DNA of 64,000 nt from Anaerolineae bacterium (lineage in GTDB: Bacteria > Chloroflexota > Anaerolineae > Aggregatilineales > Phototrophicaceae): the NCBI GenBank assembly GCA_022822305.1, contig JAJEBY010000010.1, positions 1 through 64,000 on the forward strand, given 5' to 3'. Made by a program: the position numbers and the translations under genes. The notes beneath the pieces were generated by a model. That model had not been told where the DNA came from. It saw only the letters and a list, made by a program, of their open reading frames with translations, and searched no databases. Positions 33,087 to 43,600 of this stretch are shown piece by piece (position 1 is the first letter of the stretch; each line of letters opens with the position of its first letter).

Positions 33087-34010
33087 ATGTATCTGGGTGC
33101 GACAACGTGGACATTCAGCTGGGCGCCGCCGTATGACGATGCGCTGAAAACTATCGCCAGACTGGGTCTCAAGGGCGCGGAACTGACAATATGGGGCGAA
33201 GAATTCTTAACCGACTACTACACGCCGCAGACCAATAAACACTTGCGAAATCTGATAGCCGACCTGGGTCTGACGCTATCCAGCGTATTCTGTATCCCGG
33301 TCGGCATCGGCAGCACGGATGCCAAACTGAGAGCGGAAGCGGTTGATCAATTCAAACGGGTACTGGATGCCGCCGGCCAACTCGGCACGGACAAAATAGT
33401 CGCGCTCCCGCCGAATCCATTTGACATTGATATTCCCGTCCTGTTGGGCAAAGCCACCTCGCAGGAATGGAGCGTGGAATTCCCCGCTGGACTCGATTGG
33501 CAGCAGAACTGGAACGACATGGTCGATGTATTGCGACAATTCGCTGAAGCCTGCGAAGACAGATCGATGCGCGTGGCATTGGAACCGCATCCCCATCGCA
33601 TGATGCATAATGCCGCCGGCATGCTGCGGATCATTGAGCAAATTGAGTCAAACGCGATTGGACTGAATCTGGATCCCAGTCACCTTTTCCCCATGGGCGA
33701 GTTGCCCAACATGGTTGCCTATGAAGTCGGCGATCGCATTTTTCACACCCATATCTCGGACAATGATGGACAAACCAACGCGCATTGGCGGCCCGGCAAA
33801 GGCAAAGTGGATTGGAGAGCTTTTTTAATTGCCCTCAAAAACATCGGATACGACGGACCGCTGTCGCTCGAATTGGAGGATGTGCCCGGCGCCGCCGGTT
33901 ATCCGGGCTTCAATCGCTCGCCGGATTCCACGCCGGAAATTGAGCGGCAACACGCGTTGGCCAGAGACTATATGACCCGATTGGGCGATGAAGTTGGCGT
34001 TGAACTGTGA
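33087..34010 (+). CDS. Sugar phosphate isomerase/epimerase (second TIM barrel)
   Basis: A 307-residue AP-endonuclease-2-family TIM barrel, unlike the preceding one in sequence. Metal ligands are recognisable: Glu in VALEPHPHRM, Asp and His in GLNLDPSHLF, HTHISDNDG, and Glu in LSLELEDVPG. The HTHISDND segment with a following WRPGKGKVDW is typical of hydroxypyruvate-isomerase/tagatose-epimerase-like enzymes. ATG at 33087 has a strong GGAGG site. Probably epimerises or isomerises a free sugar or sugar acid in the same pathway. Confidence 0.88.
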   Translation: MYLGATTWTFSWAPPYDDALKTIARLGLKGAELTIWGEEFLTDYYTPQTNKHLRNLIADLGLTLSSVFCIPVGIGSTDAKLRAEAVDQFKRVLDAAGQLGTDKIVALPPNPFDIDIPVLLGKATSQEWSVEFPAGLDWQQNWNDMVDVLRQFAEACEDRSMRVALEPHPHRMMHNAAGMLRIIEQIESNAIGLNLDPSHLFPMGELPNMVAYEVGDRIFHTHISDNDGQTNAHWRPGKGKVDWRAFLIALKNIGYDGPLSLELEDVPGAAGYPGFNRSPDSTPEIERQHALARDYMTRLGDEVGVEL

Positions 34011-34065
34011 TATCCGTGACGACAGCCCCACTTCATCGACCCAAGATACGGATCGGCATAAGCTG

Positions 34066-35106
34066 ATGAGTTTGCCCAAGCATTCACATTTGCTGCGCAG
34101 TTGCTACCTGTTTTATCACGAGAATATGACGATGCAGGAAATTGCAAAGCAGCTGCATATCTCGCGTTTCAAGGTATCGCGCTATATCAAGGAAGCCGTC
34201 GACAAGGGCATTGTTCAGGTTCACTTCCATGATTCGAATATTGAACATGAGAAACTGGCGCTTCAACTCGAACGAACCTTCCCCATCAAGCTTGCGGTTG
34301 TTGTGCCTACGCCCTACCGGTCTGATATCAGCGCGGTCAGGCGGGCGGTCGGGCAAGCCGGGGCGAGACTGTTGGCCGACATCACACCGGAAACGTCTCT
34401 GAGCATAACCTGGGGACGCACAATCGCGCATTTGGTGGAGACGCTTCCAAGCGACCGGCTGAAAGCGCAGCGGGTGGTGGATCTCGCCGGGGGATTCGGG
34501 CAAGTAACCGACGAGATTTCCGCGCGGGCCGTAACTTTGCAGATCGCCCGAAAATTGAACGCCGAATGTTTCCAGTTGCCCGCGCCAATCATCGTTGAAA
34601 ACATCGCTACCGCGCACGCATTGTCTTGCGAACCGATCATCCGCAACACGCTTGAACGAGCGGCGCAGTCCGACATCGCCATTATGGGCGTCGGACCAAC
34701 TGATGTCGACTCGCTTCTCTATCGCTCCGGCTACGTCACTGAAACTGACTTTGAGCGCTTGCAAGCGCGCGATGCAGTCGGTTCAATCTTCGGCAGATTC
34801 TATGATTTGAACGGCCGGGAATGCGATACGGAATTCAGAGATCGCGCAATTGCCCTGACATTGGAAGACTTGCGGAAGATCCCCGAGCGTATCGCCCTGA
34901 CCATGGGCGCGCACAGAATTCAAGCGATCCTCGGACTGATGTATGGCGAACTGATCACGACGCTCGTCACCGATAGTGACACCGCAACTGCGGTACTAGA
35001 GCGGCATCACGCGTTGGAAGGCCCGCGCCCGGACAACGATACACGCGCGTCCGCGGCCATAACAGACCCTGATCAGTCGAGCTTCCTGCGGCGAGAAACG
35101 GTGTAA
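34066..35106 (+). CDS. SorC/DeoR-family sugar-sensing transcriptional regulator
   Basis: A 346-residue regulator. An N-terminal helix-turn-helix (MTMQEIAKQLHISRFKVSRY, about residues 21-40) precedes the SorC sugar-binding domain (about 75-330) with SITWGRTIAHLVE and IMGVGPTD motifs of the phosphosugar-isomerase-like fold. Such regulators respond to phosphorylated sugars or polyols. The ATG at 34066 (MSLPKHSHLLR) fits the usual family start; an ATG at 33988 would overlap the upstream gene. It probably controls the 32.2-46.8 kb operon and the divergent RpiB-RLP gene. Confidence 0.88.
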   Translation: MSLPKHSHLLRSCYLFYHENMTMQEIAKQLHISRFKVSRYIKEAVDKGIVQVHFHDSNIEHEKLALQLERTFPIKLAVVVPTPYRSDISAVRRAVGQAGARLLADITPETSLSITWGRTIAHLVETLPSDRLKAQRVVDLAGGFGQVTDEISARAVTLQIARKLNAECFQLPAPIIVENIATAHALSCEPIIRNTLERAAQSDIAIMGVGPTDVDSLLYRSGYVTETDFERLQARDAVGSIFGRFYDLNGRECDTEFRDRAIALTLEDLRKIPERIALTMGAHRIQAILGLMYGELITTLVTDSDTATAVLERHHALEGPRPDNDTRASAAITDPDQSSFLRRETV

Positions 35107-35112
35107 AGGGAC

Positions 35113-35868
35113 ATGACTCATTACACCATCCGTCTCATAAACACCGGCTTTCAAGAGCTGGACAAAGCTCAATACGCCACCTTTCGAAAGGGCGCCGGGC
35201 AGATCATCGAGCATCCCGTTTTCGCCTTTCTTGTCGAGGGCGGCGGACGCAAGATTCTGGTCGACACCGGCATGAGCGATACGCAGCGGTCTGTCGCCTA
35301 TCACCATGCGGGACGACAAGAACCGGGTCAAGCCATCCACGAACAGCTCAATTCGCTGGGCATCGCTACTGACGAGATCGATACCATCATCTTCACCCAT
35401 CTTCACTGGGACCATTGCTACAACGTCAAGCAGTTTTCCAAAGCCAGGCTGGTGGTCAGCGAGGTAGAGTACGAATTTGCCCGCGATCCCATTCCCCCGT
35501 ACTGGACCACGTATGAACATCCGAGCTGCGGACTTGAGCCACCCTGGCAGGGTTGTGAGTTTGACCTGGTGCGGGGCGAAGAAGAAATCGTCGACGGCGT
35601 CAGCGTCTTTCCCACCCCCGGTCATAGCCCGGGTCATCAGGCGGTCTCGGTGCAAACCGAAGCCGGCGCCTGTATTCTGGCGGGCGATCTGTTCTTTGTT
35701 CGCGAGAACTTCGCGCCCGATGTCGAGCGCGGCTGGCCATTGACGCCCATTGGTCGCTTCGCCAGTTTTATCGATCTGTGGCACAGCATGGTGACCGCGA
35801 TTGAACGCGCCGATCATTTTCTGTTGACACATGATCCATCCCAACTCGACGGGCAGATTTTCCCGTAG
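35113..35868 (+). CDS. MBL-fold metallo-hydrolase (N-acyl homoserine lactonase-like)
   Basis: A 251-residue metallo-beta-lactamase-fold enzyme with a complete dizinc site: THLHWDHCYN (about residues 96-105), the His in PTPGHSPGHQ, Asp in AGDLFFV, and the final His in LLTHDPSQ. It resembles the AHL-lactonase subgroup. Located between the sugar regulator and the sugar ABC transporter, it is more likely to open a sugar lactone made by one of the operon's dehydrogenases than to quench quorum signals; this is inferred from context. ATG at 35113 with AAAGGGA upstream. Confidence 0.88.
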   Translation: MTHYTIRLINTGFQELDKAQYATFRKGAGQIIEHPVFAFLVEGGGRKILVDTGMSDTQRSVAYHHAGRQEPGQAIHEQLNSLGIATDEIDTIIFTHLHWDHCYNVKQFSKARLVVSEVEYEFARDPIPPYWTTYEHPSCGLEPPWQGCEFDLVRGEEEIVDGVSVFPTPGHSPGHQAVSVQTEAGACILAGDLFFVRENFAPDVERGWPLTPIGRFASFIDLWHSMVTAIERADHFLLTHDPSQLDGQIFP

Positions 35869-35971
35869 ACCGCGGCCTGTGCGAATTCTCCAAGGAGGTG
35901 GCCTATTGACGACAAACCAATAATGCGTGTCTAACAAAGCGTATCAACGATTATCTCTTAGGAGGAATGAA

Positions 35972-37255
35972 ATGACTGCCAGAATTATTCGTATCGCAAT
36001 TGCATTGTTGATCGCCGCCGTAATTGCCTTGCCGATGGGTTCCGCGCTTGCTCAAGATGAGCAGGTCACGCTCATTATTGAAAGCTGGCGCGTCGACGAT
36101 GCGGACGAATGGAACGACGTGATTCTCCCGGCTTTCGAAGCCCACTATCCAAACATCGATGTCGACTTTCAGCCGACCATCAATACCGAATACAGCGCGA
36201 CATTGGGCGCCAAGATCGAGGCCGGCACGGCGGGCGATCTAATCATGATCGAGCCCTTTGACTTCCGTCTCGAAATGTACTTGAATGGCGACTTGGCCAA
36301 TCTGGGCGATCTCGACGGCCTGGAGAATTTCAGCGCCGGCGCCCTGAGCGCCTGGACCACAGACGATGGCGAACTCTTTGGCGTGCCGCTTGCGGCCGTG
36401 ATCCATGGCTTCATGTACAACGCCGATATCTTTGAGGAACTCGGTCTCGAAGAACCCGCAACCGCGCAGGAGTTCCTCGATCTATTGGAAGCCGTAAAAC
36501 AAGACGGGCAGTACGTGCCGCTGGCCATGGGCACCGCGGACGCCTTTGTGCCCGGCCTGCTGGGCTTCCAGCTTGCCGGCGTCCCCTTCTGGCGCGGGGA
36601 GGAAGGTCGTCTGGCCCTGGTTGACGGCAGCGGATCGTTCACGGATCCAGCCTATGTTCAGACTTGGGAATTCCTGGCCGCGTGGGCGGATTACATGCCC
36701 GATGGATATCAAGCCGTCTCTTACCCGGATATGCAGAACCTGTTCACGCTGGGCGGCTCCGCTTTGTATCCGGCGGGATCATGGGAAATCTCGATCTTCA
36801 ACCAGTTGGTGGGCGACGATTTTGCCATCGGCGCATTCCCGCCGCCGGCGCCCGAAGCAGGCGCGGACTGCTTCATCAATGACCACATGGATATGGGAAT
36901 GGGCTTGAACGCCAACGCCCAACACCCGGAAGAAGCGCGGCTCTTCCTGCAATGGCTGGGCTCGGCGGAGTTCGCTGAATTGTGGAACAACGCGCTGCCC
37001 GGGTTCTTCGCCATGTCCAACCATATTGTCGAAGCATCCGACCCGATGGTCAAGGAATACGCGGGCTGGCGAGCGAATTGCGGATCGTCGGCGCGGAACG
37101 CCTATGCCATCATTTCCAGAGGCGAACCCAACACCGACAGCGAACTCAGTCGCGTGACCCAATTGGTCATGAATGGCGAGATGTCGCCAGAAGAAGCAGC
37201 TGAAACCGTCCAGGCTGGCCTCGCATCGTGGTACGAACCGCAAATGGGGGAGTGA
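35972..37255 (+). CDS. Sugar ABC transporter substrate-binding protein (family 1)
   Basis: A 427-residue secreted binding protein. The signal peptide runs to about residue 29 (core IAIALLIAAVIALPMG, cleavage at ALAQDE) without a lipobox. The mature protein follows the UgpB/MalE pattern, including FEAHYPNIDVDFQ, an early lobe with DLIMIEPFDF, and the ligand-site segment GSWEISIFNQ. The ATG at 35972 has an ideal AGGAGG site. It leads the transporter genes and probably binds an oligosaccharide or glycoside. The AQD-type cleavage site is shared with the two other secreted proteins of the window. Confidence 0.92.
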   Translation: MTARIIRIAIALLIAAVIALPMGSALAQDEQVTLIIESWRVDDADEWNDVILPAFEAHYPNIDVDFQPTINTEYSATLGAKIEAGTAGDLIMIEPFDFRLEMYLNGDLANLGDLDGLENFSAGALSAWTTDDGELFGVPLAAVIHGFMYNADIFEELGLEEPATAQEFLDLLEAVKQDGQYVPLAMGTADAFVPGLLGFQLAGVPFWRGEEGRLALVDGSGSFTDPAYVQTWEFLAAWADYMPDGYQAVSYPDMQNLFTLGGSALYPAGSWEISIFNQLVGDDFAIGAFPPPAPEAGADCFINDHMDMGMGLNANAQHPEEARLFLQWLGSAEFAELWNNALPGFFAMSNHIVEASDPMVKEYAGWRANCGSSARNAYAIISRGEPNTDSELSRVTQLVMNGEMSPEEAAETVQAGLASWYEPQMGE

Positions 37256-37647
37256 GCCTCAGCATCAGTTGCCGGTTTGCGACGCTGCGTAGATCCATAA
37301 CTCTGCAGCACAGGGGCGACCCGGTGGGTCGCCCGCCATTCTCGCGGTAAATGCAAATGAGTCATGCAAAATCGTCGGTATTCTCCATGAATGGAAACCT
37401 GTAGGGGCGTTTCGGCGAAACGCCCAAATGAGGTAGCTGCGACAGCGGGCGTCTCAGCGAGACGCCCCTACAGTGTCATTCATTTGTTGCCTTGATTTGT
37501 TGTTTCTACTTCTAAGCTCTCTGTGGCGAAATGCCCTGCGCTGCGCTCGCTCAGTGAACACTGTCCGCGACTCCCACGCCTCCCAATGCAAACGGGCTTG
37601 CCAGAGCGGAACAAATCCCAAGACGAGCTAAGCCGAGGAAAAAGTCG
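37256..37647. other. 392-bp spacer inside the transporter operon, filled with repeats
   Basis: No gene. It holds three type S hairpins (37311-37472) and, at about 37352-37388, ATGAGTCATGCAAAATCGTC, which matches the left flank of the type L repeats. It separates the binding protein gene from the permease genes. Confidence 0.6.
37311..37472. repeat. Cluster of three small hairpin repeats type S
   Basis: Copies at 37311-37336 (CAGGGGCGACCCGGTGGGTC then GCCCG), 37400-37426 (TGTAGGGGCGTTTCGGCGAA then ACGCCC) and, inverted, 37446-37472 (GGGCGTCTCAGCGAGACGCC then CCTACA). The stems differ in sequence but pair perfectly, indicating compensatory change. Confidence 0.7.
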
Positions 37648-38595
37648 ATGACAGCAAGTCTGTCGCGAACGGACCAATCCAAAGACGGGAAGCGCTTCCC
37701 CACCCATATCATCGTTTTCCTGGCGCCGGCTGTCGTCATCTACGGACTGTTCATGATTTATCCCTTGCTGGATTCCCTGCGTCTGGGATTCTTCGCGCAA
37801 GAAACGCGCGGCGTAGCGCAGTTCGTCGGTTTCGAGAACTATGTAACGCTGATGACTGACGACGCCATTTTGCAACCGCGCTTGCTGAATGCCCTGAAGA
37901 ACAGCCTCATATTCTTTGCGGTCAATATGTTGATTCAAAACCCGATTGCGCTTCTGCTGGCGGCGGCCCTGTCTACCAAGACCAGAGGCGCTATGCTCTA
38001 CCGCGTACTCATCTTCTCGCCCGCTATCCTCTCGCTTGCAATTGCCGCCTTTGTCTGGAGACTGCTGTTGAGCCCGCTTTGGGGCGTCGTTTATGACCTG
38101 TTGAAGGCGATCGGGCTGGGGGCCTTCGCGCAGCCCTGGCTCGGTCTCGAGAGCACGGTCCTGATTACGCTGGCGCTCATCTCGGCCTGGCAGTATCTGG
38201 GCATCCCAATGATGCTGTACTTCGCGACCTTGATCAGCATCCCGAACGACTTGTTCGAGGCGGCCACTGTCGACGGCGCGACCGACTGGCAGATTTTCTG
38301 GCGCATCAAATTTCCGCTGTTGATGCCGATGATCGGCATCGTGTCCCTCTTGACCTACATCGGCAACTTCAACGCCTTTGATGTCGTCTTCGCGCTGAAA
38401 GGCGCGGAAGCCGGTCCCAACTATGCCAGCGATACGATGATGACCTTCTTTTATCGCACCTTCTTCGGCTCTGGATTCCAGAAATCCGACCCGCACATGG
38501 GGGCGGCCGTCGCCGGCACGATGTTTCTCATTCTCCTGGCTGGCGTCTTGCTCTACTTCTTCGTCAGGCGGCGGATCCGGTCTTACGAGCTATGA
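37648..38595 (+). CDS. Sugar ABC transporter permease (MalF/UgpA-like)
   Basis: A 315-residue inner-membrane permease with six hydrophobic segments, starting with FPTHIIVFLAPAVVIYGLFM. The cytoplasmic coupling loop is around DLFEAATVDGATDWQIFWRI (residues about 200-219). ATG at 37648 has GAGGAAA. Pairs with the MalG-like permease 13 bp downstream. No cognate ATPase (MsmX/UgpC-type) is encoded in the window, so a shared ATPase is likely. Confidence 0.92.
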   Translation: MTASLSRTDQSKDGKRFPTHIIVFLAPAVVIYGLFMIYPLLDSLRLGFFAQETRGVAQFVGFENYVTLMTDDAILQPRLLNALKNSLIFFAVNMLIQNPIALLLAAALSTKTRGAMLYRVLIFSPAILSLAIAAFVWRLLLSPLWGVVYDLLKAIGLGAFAQPWLGLESTVLITLALISAWQYLGIPMMLYFATLISIPNDLFEAATVDGATDWQIFWRIKFPLLMPMIGIVSLLTYIGNFNAFDVVFALKGAEAGPNYASDTMMTFFYRTFFGSGFQKSDPHMGAAVAGTMFLILLAGVLLYFFVRRRIRSYEL

Positions 38596-38608
38596 GGCGC
38601 GGCGCGTT

Positions 38609-39496
38609 ATGACAAGGTATGCTGACGCGGAAAAGACCCAGTTGCGGAATGTCATGTCCGGCGTCGACTGGCGTCATCAGACAACCAAGGTTTTGAAACA
38701 TTGGATGTTGATCGCCTTCGCCTTCCTCGCTACCGCGCCGATTGCCCTTGTCGTGCTCAATTCCGTCAAGACGCGGCGGGCCATATTCAGAAATCCCTAC
38801 CACCTGCCCAACGCCGAGACATTTGACCTGGTCGGCTACGAGACCGTTTTTGAGAAGTCTCAGTTTCACGTCTACTATTTCAACAGTTTGTTCGTAACTC
38901 TGACTGCCCTCGCGCTCATACTCTTGTTCGGAACCATGGTGGCTTTTGCCCTGGCCGAATACTCCTTCCCTGGCAACAACTTGCTGCGTCTGTTTTTCTT
39001 GTTGGGCATTATCATACCGATACGATTGGGCTCGGTCAGTCTATTGCGCTTGATCGTCTCGCTTGATCTCATCGGCACCTTGTGGGCTTTGATTCTGGTG
39101 TATATCGCCGGGGGCTTGCCCTTTGCCGTTTTCATATTGACCCAGTTTATGAGTCAGGTGCCCAGCGACCTGAAGGATGCCGCGCGAGTGGATGGCGCGA
39201 GCGAATACCGTGTGTTCTGGCTCATCTTGCCCATTATCCGGCCGGCGACCGGTACGGTGTCGGCGATTTCCATCATACCCATGTGGAACGATCTCTGGTT
39301 TCCGCTGGTCCTGGCGCCGGGCGAAGCGACCCGAACAGTGACCCTGGGCGCCCAGCAGTTCATGGGGCAGTTCTCTAACGACTGGAACGCCTTGCTGGCG
39401 GCGCTGTCGCTCTCGTCTGTGCCGGTATTGATCATCTACTTCGTCTCCTCAAAACAGCTTCTGCAGGGATTGACCGCGGGCGCGCTCAAGAACTAG
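38609..39496 (+). CDS. Sugar ABC transporter permease (MalG/UgpE-like)
   Basis: A 295-residue permease with six hydrophobic segments. The EAA coupling loop is at SDLKDAARVDGASEYRVFWL (about residues 187-206), and the C-terminal helix ends in GLTAGALKN as in many MalG-type proteins. It is co-transcribed with the MalF-like partner. The N-terminal 30 residues before the first helix are longer than usual, so a later start is possible. Confidence 0.92.
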   Translation: MTRYADAEKTQLRNVMSGVDWRHQTTKVLKHWMLIAFAFLATAPIALVVLNSVKTRRAIFRNPYHLPNAETFDLVGYETVFEKSQFHVYYFNSLFVTLTALALILLFGTMVAFALAEYSFPGNNLLRLFFLLGIIIPIRLGSVSLLRLIVSLDLIGTLWALILVYIAGGLPFAVFILTQFMSQVPSDLKDAARVDGASEYRVFWLILPIIRPATGTVSAISIIPMWNDLWFPLVLAPGEATRTVTLGAQQFMGQFSNDWNALLAALSLSSVPVLIIYFVSSKQLLQGLTAGALKN

Positions 39497-39554
39497 CGCG
39501 ACGATGCGATTGGAAAGCTATGATTTATCATGTGATGAGCAGCGGAAACGGACT

Positions 39555-40667
39555 ATGAATGAGAAAGTCAAGCTCGGAATTGTCGGCTGTGGATTTGGCG
39601 GCACGCAGACGATGTATGCCCCCATTCTGCGATTGCTTGAGAAGGGTCGTGTCACAGCGCTGATGGACCCGGAGCAGCGCGCGCTGGACTTCATGACCCG
39701 GAACTATGGCGATTTCGATTGTTATGATGACTATGGCAAGTTTCTGGCGAAGGCCGATATCGATGCGGTAATCGTAGCTTCGCCGGTGTTTTTGCATGAA
39801 GAGCAGGTCGTCCGCGCGGCGCAAGCGGGCAAACACATCCTGTGCGAAAAACCTATGGCCCCTACCATCGAAGCCTGCGACCGCATGCGTCAAGCCGCCC
39901 GGGCGTACGATGTGACGCTCATGATCGGATTCGTCAAGCGCTTCGACAAGAGCCTGCAACTGGCGAATGATCTCATCCAAGACGGCAGACTGGGCAAGCT
40001 GTTTCATATCCGCGCCGAGGTGAGCTGGTGTCACGATCTGTCTCCGCTTGGTTTCAACTGGCGGCAATCCCTGCGCGCGCTGGGAGGCATCTTTCAGGAC
40101 AATGCCAGTCATATCGTCGATCTGTGCCGCTGGTGGGCCGGAGAGGTTGAAAGCGTCAGCGGGCATGCCAAGATTCTACGACCGGATTGGGAAGTCGAGA
40201 CGCACGCGCACGCAGCGCTGCGACATGAGCATGGCGTGATTTCCACTATTCATGTCAGCAACGTATCGCAAAAGCCGATGACAGAATACTTTCTACTCGA
40301 AGGCACGGAAGCGGCGCTGGAGCTGGAGTTTGGCCCGGCCATGAAGTACAGCTCGCCGGAACCATTTGCCATCCGTCTGTGGGAGGGTGGTCAGCGACAA
40401 ACAGACTTGACCATTTTCAACAGCCCCAATCTCGACCAGGAAATGCGCGAACACGGCCCCTACAAGCGCCAGGTTGACCACTTCTGCGAGTCCGTTCTGG
40501 AGAAAAAAGCGCCCTGGATCGATGGCATGACGGGGCGCAAGGCGATTGAAGTGGTCAACGCGCTCTATCTCGCCTCTGCGCAGGATACAACCATCAAGCT
40601 GCCGCTGTCGGGTTCAGGTGATCTTGAGCATATCTTCCGCGAGATGCGGATGAAATCCGGAGGGTAA
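39555..40667 (+). CDS. Gfo/Idh/MocA-family sugar dehydrogenase
   Basis: A 370-residue NAD(P)-dependent oxidoreductase. The Rossmann motif GIVGCGFGG is near residue 8, the catalytic Lys motif HILCEKPMAP near 95, and the substrate-site His/Asp region around ASHIVDLCRWW near 180. Gfo/Idh enzymes oxidise sugars or inositols, often producing lactones or keto sugars. The ATG at 39555 (MNEKVKLG) has GGAAACGG upstream and fits the family start; an in-frame ATG at 39504 adds 17 residues. It lies between the transporter and a GH38 enzyme, so its substrate is probably released by that glycosidase or imported. Confidence 0.9.
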   Translation: MNEKVKLGIVGCGFGGTQTMYAPILRLLEKGRVTALMDPEQRALDFMTRNYGDFDCYDDYGKFLAKADIDAVIVASPVFLHEEQVVRAAQAGKHILCEKPMAPTIEACDRMRQAARAYDVTLMIGFVKRFDKSLQLANDLIQDGRLGKLFHIRAEVSWCHDLSPLGFNWRQSLRALGGIFQDNASHIVDLCRWWAGEVESVSGHAKILRPDWEVETHAHAALRHEHGVISTIHVSNVSQKPMTEYFLLEGTEAALELEFGPAMKYSSPEPFAIRLWEGGQRQTDLTIFNSPNLDQEMREHGPYKRQVDHFCESVLEKKAPWIDGMTGRKAIEVVNALYLASAQDTTIKLPLSGSGDLEHIFREMRMKSGG

Positions 40668-40671
40668 GACC

Positions 40672-43600
40672 ATGCATCGCGTGCGATGGACACTGGAAAA
40701 AATCACCGCTCGTCTGCAGCTATTGTCAACGGCAGCGATCTACCGGCAAAGTCAAGCGCTGGCGTCCTACAAGTTCCATGCCGGCGCGCAACTTTTGATC
40801 GGGACAGATGTCGACGACAGCGACTGGGACGTCATCAAACCGGGCAGTTATTGGGGCGCCTTGCGTCAGGACTTCACCCTGCGCACAACCTTCGCGGCGC
40901 CGGCGGACTGGGAAGGAACTGTCGCGCTCGTGCTCCCCTTGGGCGTCAGCAAAAGCCTGGAAGCCTTGGCCTTCCTCTATGGGCCGGAAGCCATGGCGTA
41001 CCTCGATGGCAAAGCCTATAGCGGCGTCGACCCCAATCACCAGGAGTTGCCGCTGCCCGAACACCTGCTTGACGGCAAAGAACATCACCTTGCGCTGCAT
41101 GGTTGGACCGGCATCAAAGACGAGCGCTATGAGATGGGACTTCCCCGCCTGGTTCAGATCGATCAGCCCACCCGCGATTTCGTGACCGCCGCTGGCACGG
41201 CGCTCGATGTTGTCAAACAACTCCCCGAAAACAATCCCGTCCGTGTCAACCTGATCAACGCCTTGGATGCGGCCTTCTTGCTGCTCGACTTGCGCGAGCC
41301 CTTGGGCGCGGCCTTATACGAAAGTGTTCCCGCTGCTTATCGCGCACTGCAAGCGGGTATCGCCAATGCCGGACCGCCGATGGATGTCGAGGTGGCCGGC
41401 GTCGGTCACGCCCATATTGATGTCGCCTGGTTGTGGCCTCTGCGCCAGACGCGCCAGAAAGTTGCCCGATCTTTCAGCACGGCTTTGCGCTTGATGGAGC
41501 AATACCCGGAGTTTCGCTTCACCCAGAGTCAGCCGCAGCTTTATCAGTATATCGCCGAAGATCATCCGGAAATGATGACGCAGATCAAGGCGCGCGTCGC
41601 CGAAGGCCGTTGGGAGACCATCGGCGGCATGTGGGTGGAGGCCGACTGCAATATCTCGGGCGCTGAAGCGCTTGCCCGCCAGTTCTTGCTCGGTCGCCGC
41701 TACTTCTTGGAAACTTTCGGCCAGCGCGATTCGCCAGTACTGTGGCTGCCGGACGTGTTCGGCTATGCCTGGCAACTTCCGCAACTGATTCAGCAGGCCG
41801 GGCTTTCATATTTTGTGACCGCCAAACTCAGCTGGAACCAATACAATCGCATGCCCTACGATCAATTCTGGTGGCAGGGACTTGACGGCACGAGAATCCT
41901 GACCTGTTTCATCACCACATCGAAACCCGGCTGGTGGGGCGCGACCTACAGCGCGGACCTGTCGCCGGAAGAGATTCTCGCCACCTGGGACGGCAGCCAG
42001 CAAAAGGAATTGAACAATGCCTTCATGATTGCCTACGGACATGGCGATGGCGGCGGCGGACCTACAGGCGCCATGCTGGATCGCAGCCGTGAGATGGCCG
42101 AGCATCCCGGCCTGCCCCGGGTTCGGCTAAGTACGGCTATCGACTTCATGGAACAGCTCGATCGACAGGCTGGGGACAAGCTGCCGACCTGGAACGGCGA
42201 ACTCTACCTTGAGCTGCACCGGGGAACCTATACCAGCCAGGCGCGCAACAAACGCGAAAATCGCAAATGCGAGTTCCTCTTGCATGATGCCGAGTTCCTG
42301 GCGTCCTGGGCGTCTTTGCGCGGCTATATGACCTATCCGCATGACGACCTGCGCCGCGCCTGGGAATTGCTCTGCTTGAACCAATTCCACGATATCATCC
42401 CCGGTTCGTCCATCCAGCAGGTCTATGCGGACAGCATGCGCGATTACCAAGAAATCCGGCGCATTGGCGAGCAGATTCGCGACGATGCCATGCTCGCGCT
42501 TGATCGCGCCCTGCCCGCCGAAACCGCGCTGGCGATTTACAACCCCACGTCTTTCCCGCGCTCGGAAGTCGTCGAGCTTTCCGGCGCATGGCTGACGGAA
42601 GAAAGGGTCGTCGCCGCGATGGACGGAACCCCGCTGTCGGCGCAGAGAACAAATGATGGAATGCTGGTCAAATGCCCCGCCGTGCCGCCATACGGTTTTC
42701 TGGCGCTGCGTTTGAATTCGGGCGAGATTCCCGCTGCCGAGCGCCAATTATATGCCGGGGATATCAGCGGCGCGCCGAAGGACGAGAGCGCATCGGCCAT
42801 GTGCGCCATGGTCATGGAGAATCCGATCTTGCGGGCCGAATTTGATCAGGCCGGGGACATCGCGCGCCTGTTTGACAAGCGCGCCAATCGAGAAGTGCTG
42901 GCGCCCGGCCAAGTGGCCAATCAGTGGCAGGCATTCGAAGACCGTCCCCTGGATTGGGAGGCCTGGGATATAGATATCTTTTACGACGAAAAGAGCTGGC
43001 TGGCCGATCCGGCCGATAGTGTCGAAGTCGTGGAGAGCGGTCCCTTGCGCGCCTGCCTGGAAATCAAGCGTCGCCTGTTTAACAGCGACATCACGCAGCG
43101 CGTTTACATGTATGCGGATAGCGCCAGGATCGATTTTGACACCTGCATACATTGGCGCGAGCGCCGCCTGCTGCTCAAGGTCGCCTTCCCTGCCGATATC
43201 CTTAGCCCGAAAGCCAGCTACGACATTCAATGGGGCAACGTCGAGCGCCCAACCCACAGCAACACGTCATGGGATTGGGCCCGGTTTGAAAGCTGCGCCC
43301 ATAAGTGGGTCGATCTGAGCGAGGGCAACTACGGCGTCAGTCTGCTGAACGACTGCAAATATGGTTACGACATTGCCGGCAATGTCATGCGGCTGACCGC
43401 CTTGAAAGGGGCCATGTTCCCCGATCCGGAGGCGGACTTGGGCGAACACCGTTTCACCTACAGCTTGCTGCCGCATAGCGGCGATTGGCGCAACGGCACA
43501 GTTCCCGCCGCCTATGCGCTCAATAATCCGCTCATCGTCCATAGTGTACGAGGCGATCCTCAAGGTGCCTTAGACGCCCATCGTCAATCGCTCGTTCAAG

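Noticed and set aside
35892-35930. Strong AGGAGG followed by TTGACG and a five-codon frame
   Set aside because: Too short to be a gene; could be a leader or a former start, but nothing supports either. The binding protein has its own ideal site at 35960.
37311-37472. Possible CRISPR array
   Set aside because: The repeats are hairpins of variable stem sequence, mixed orientation and irregular spacing, and there are no cas genes.
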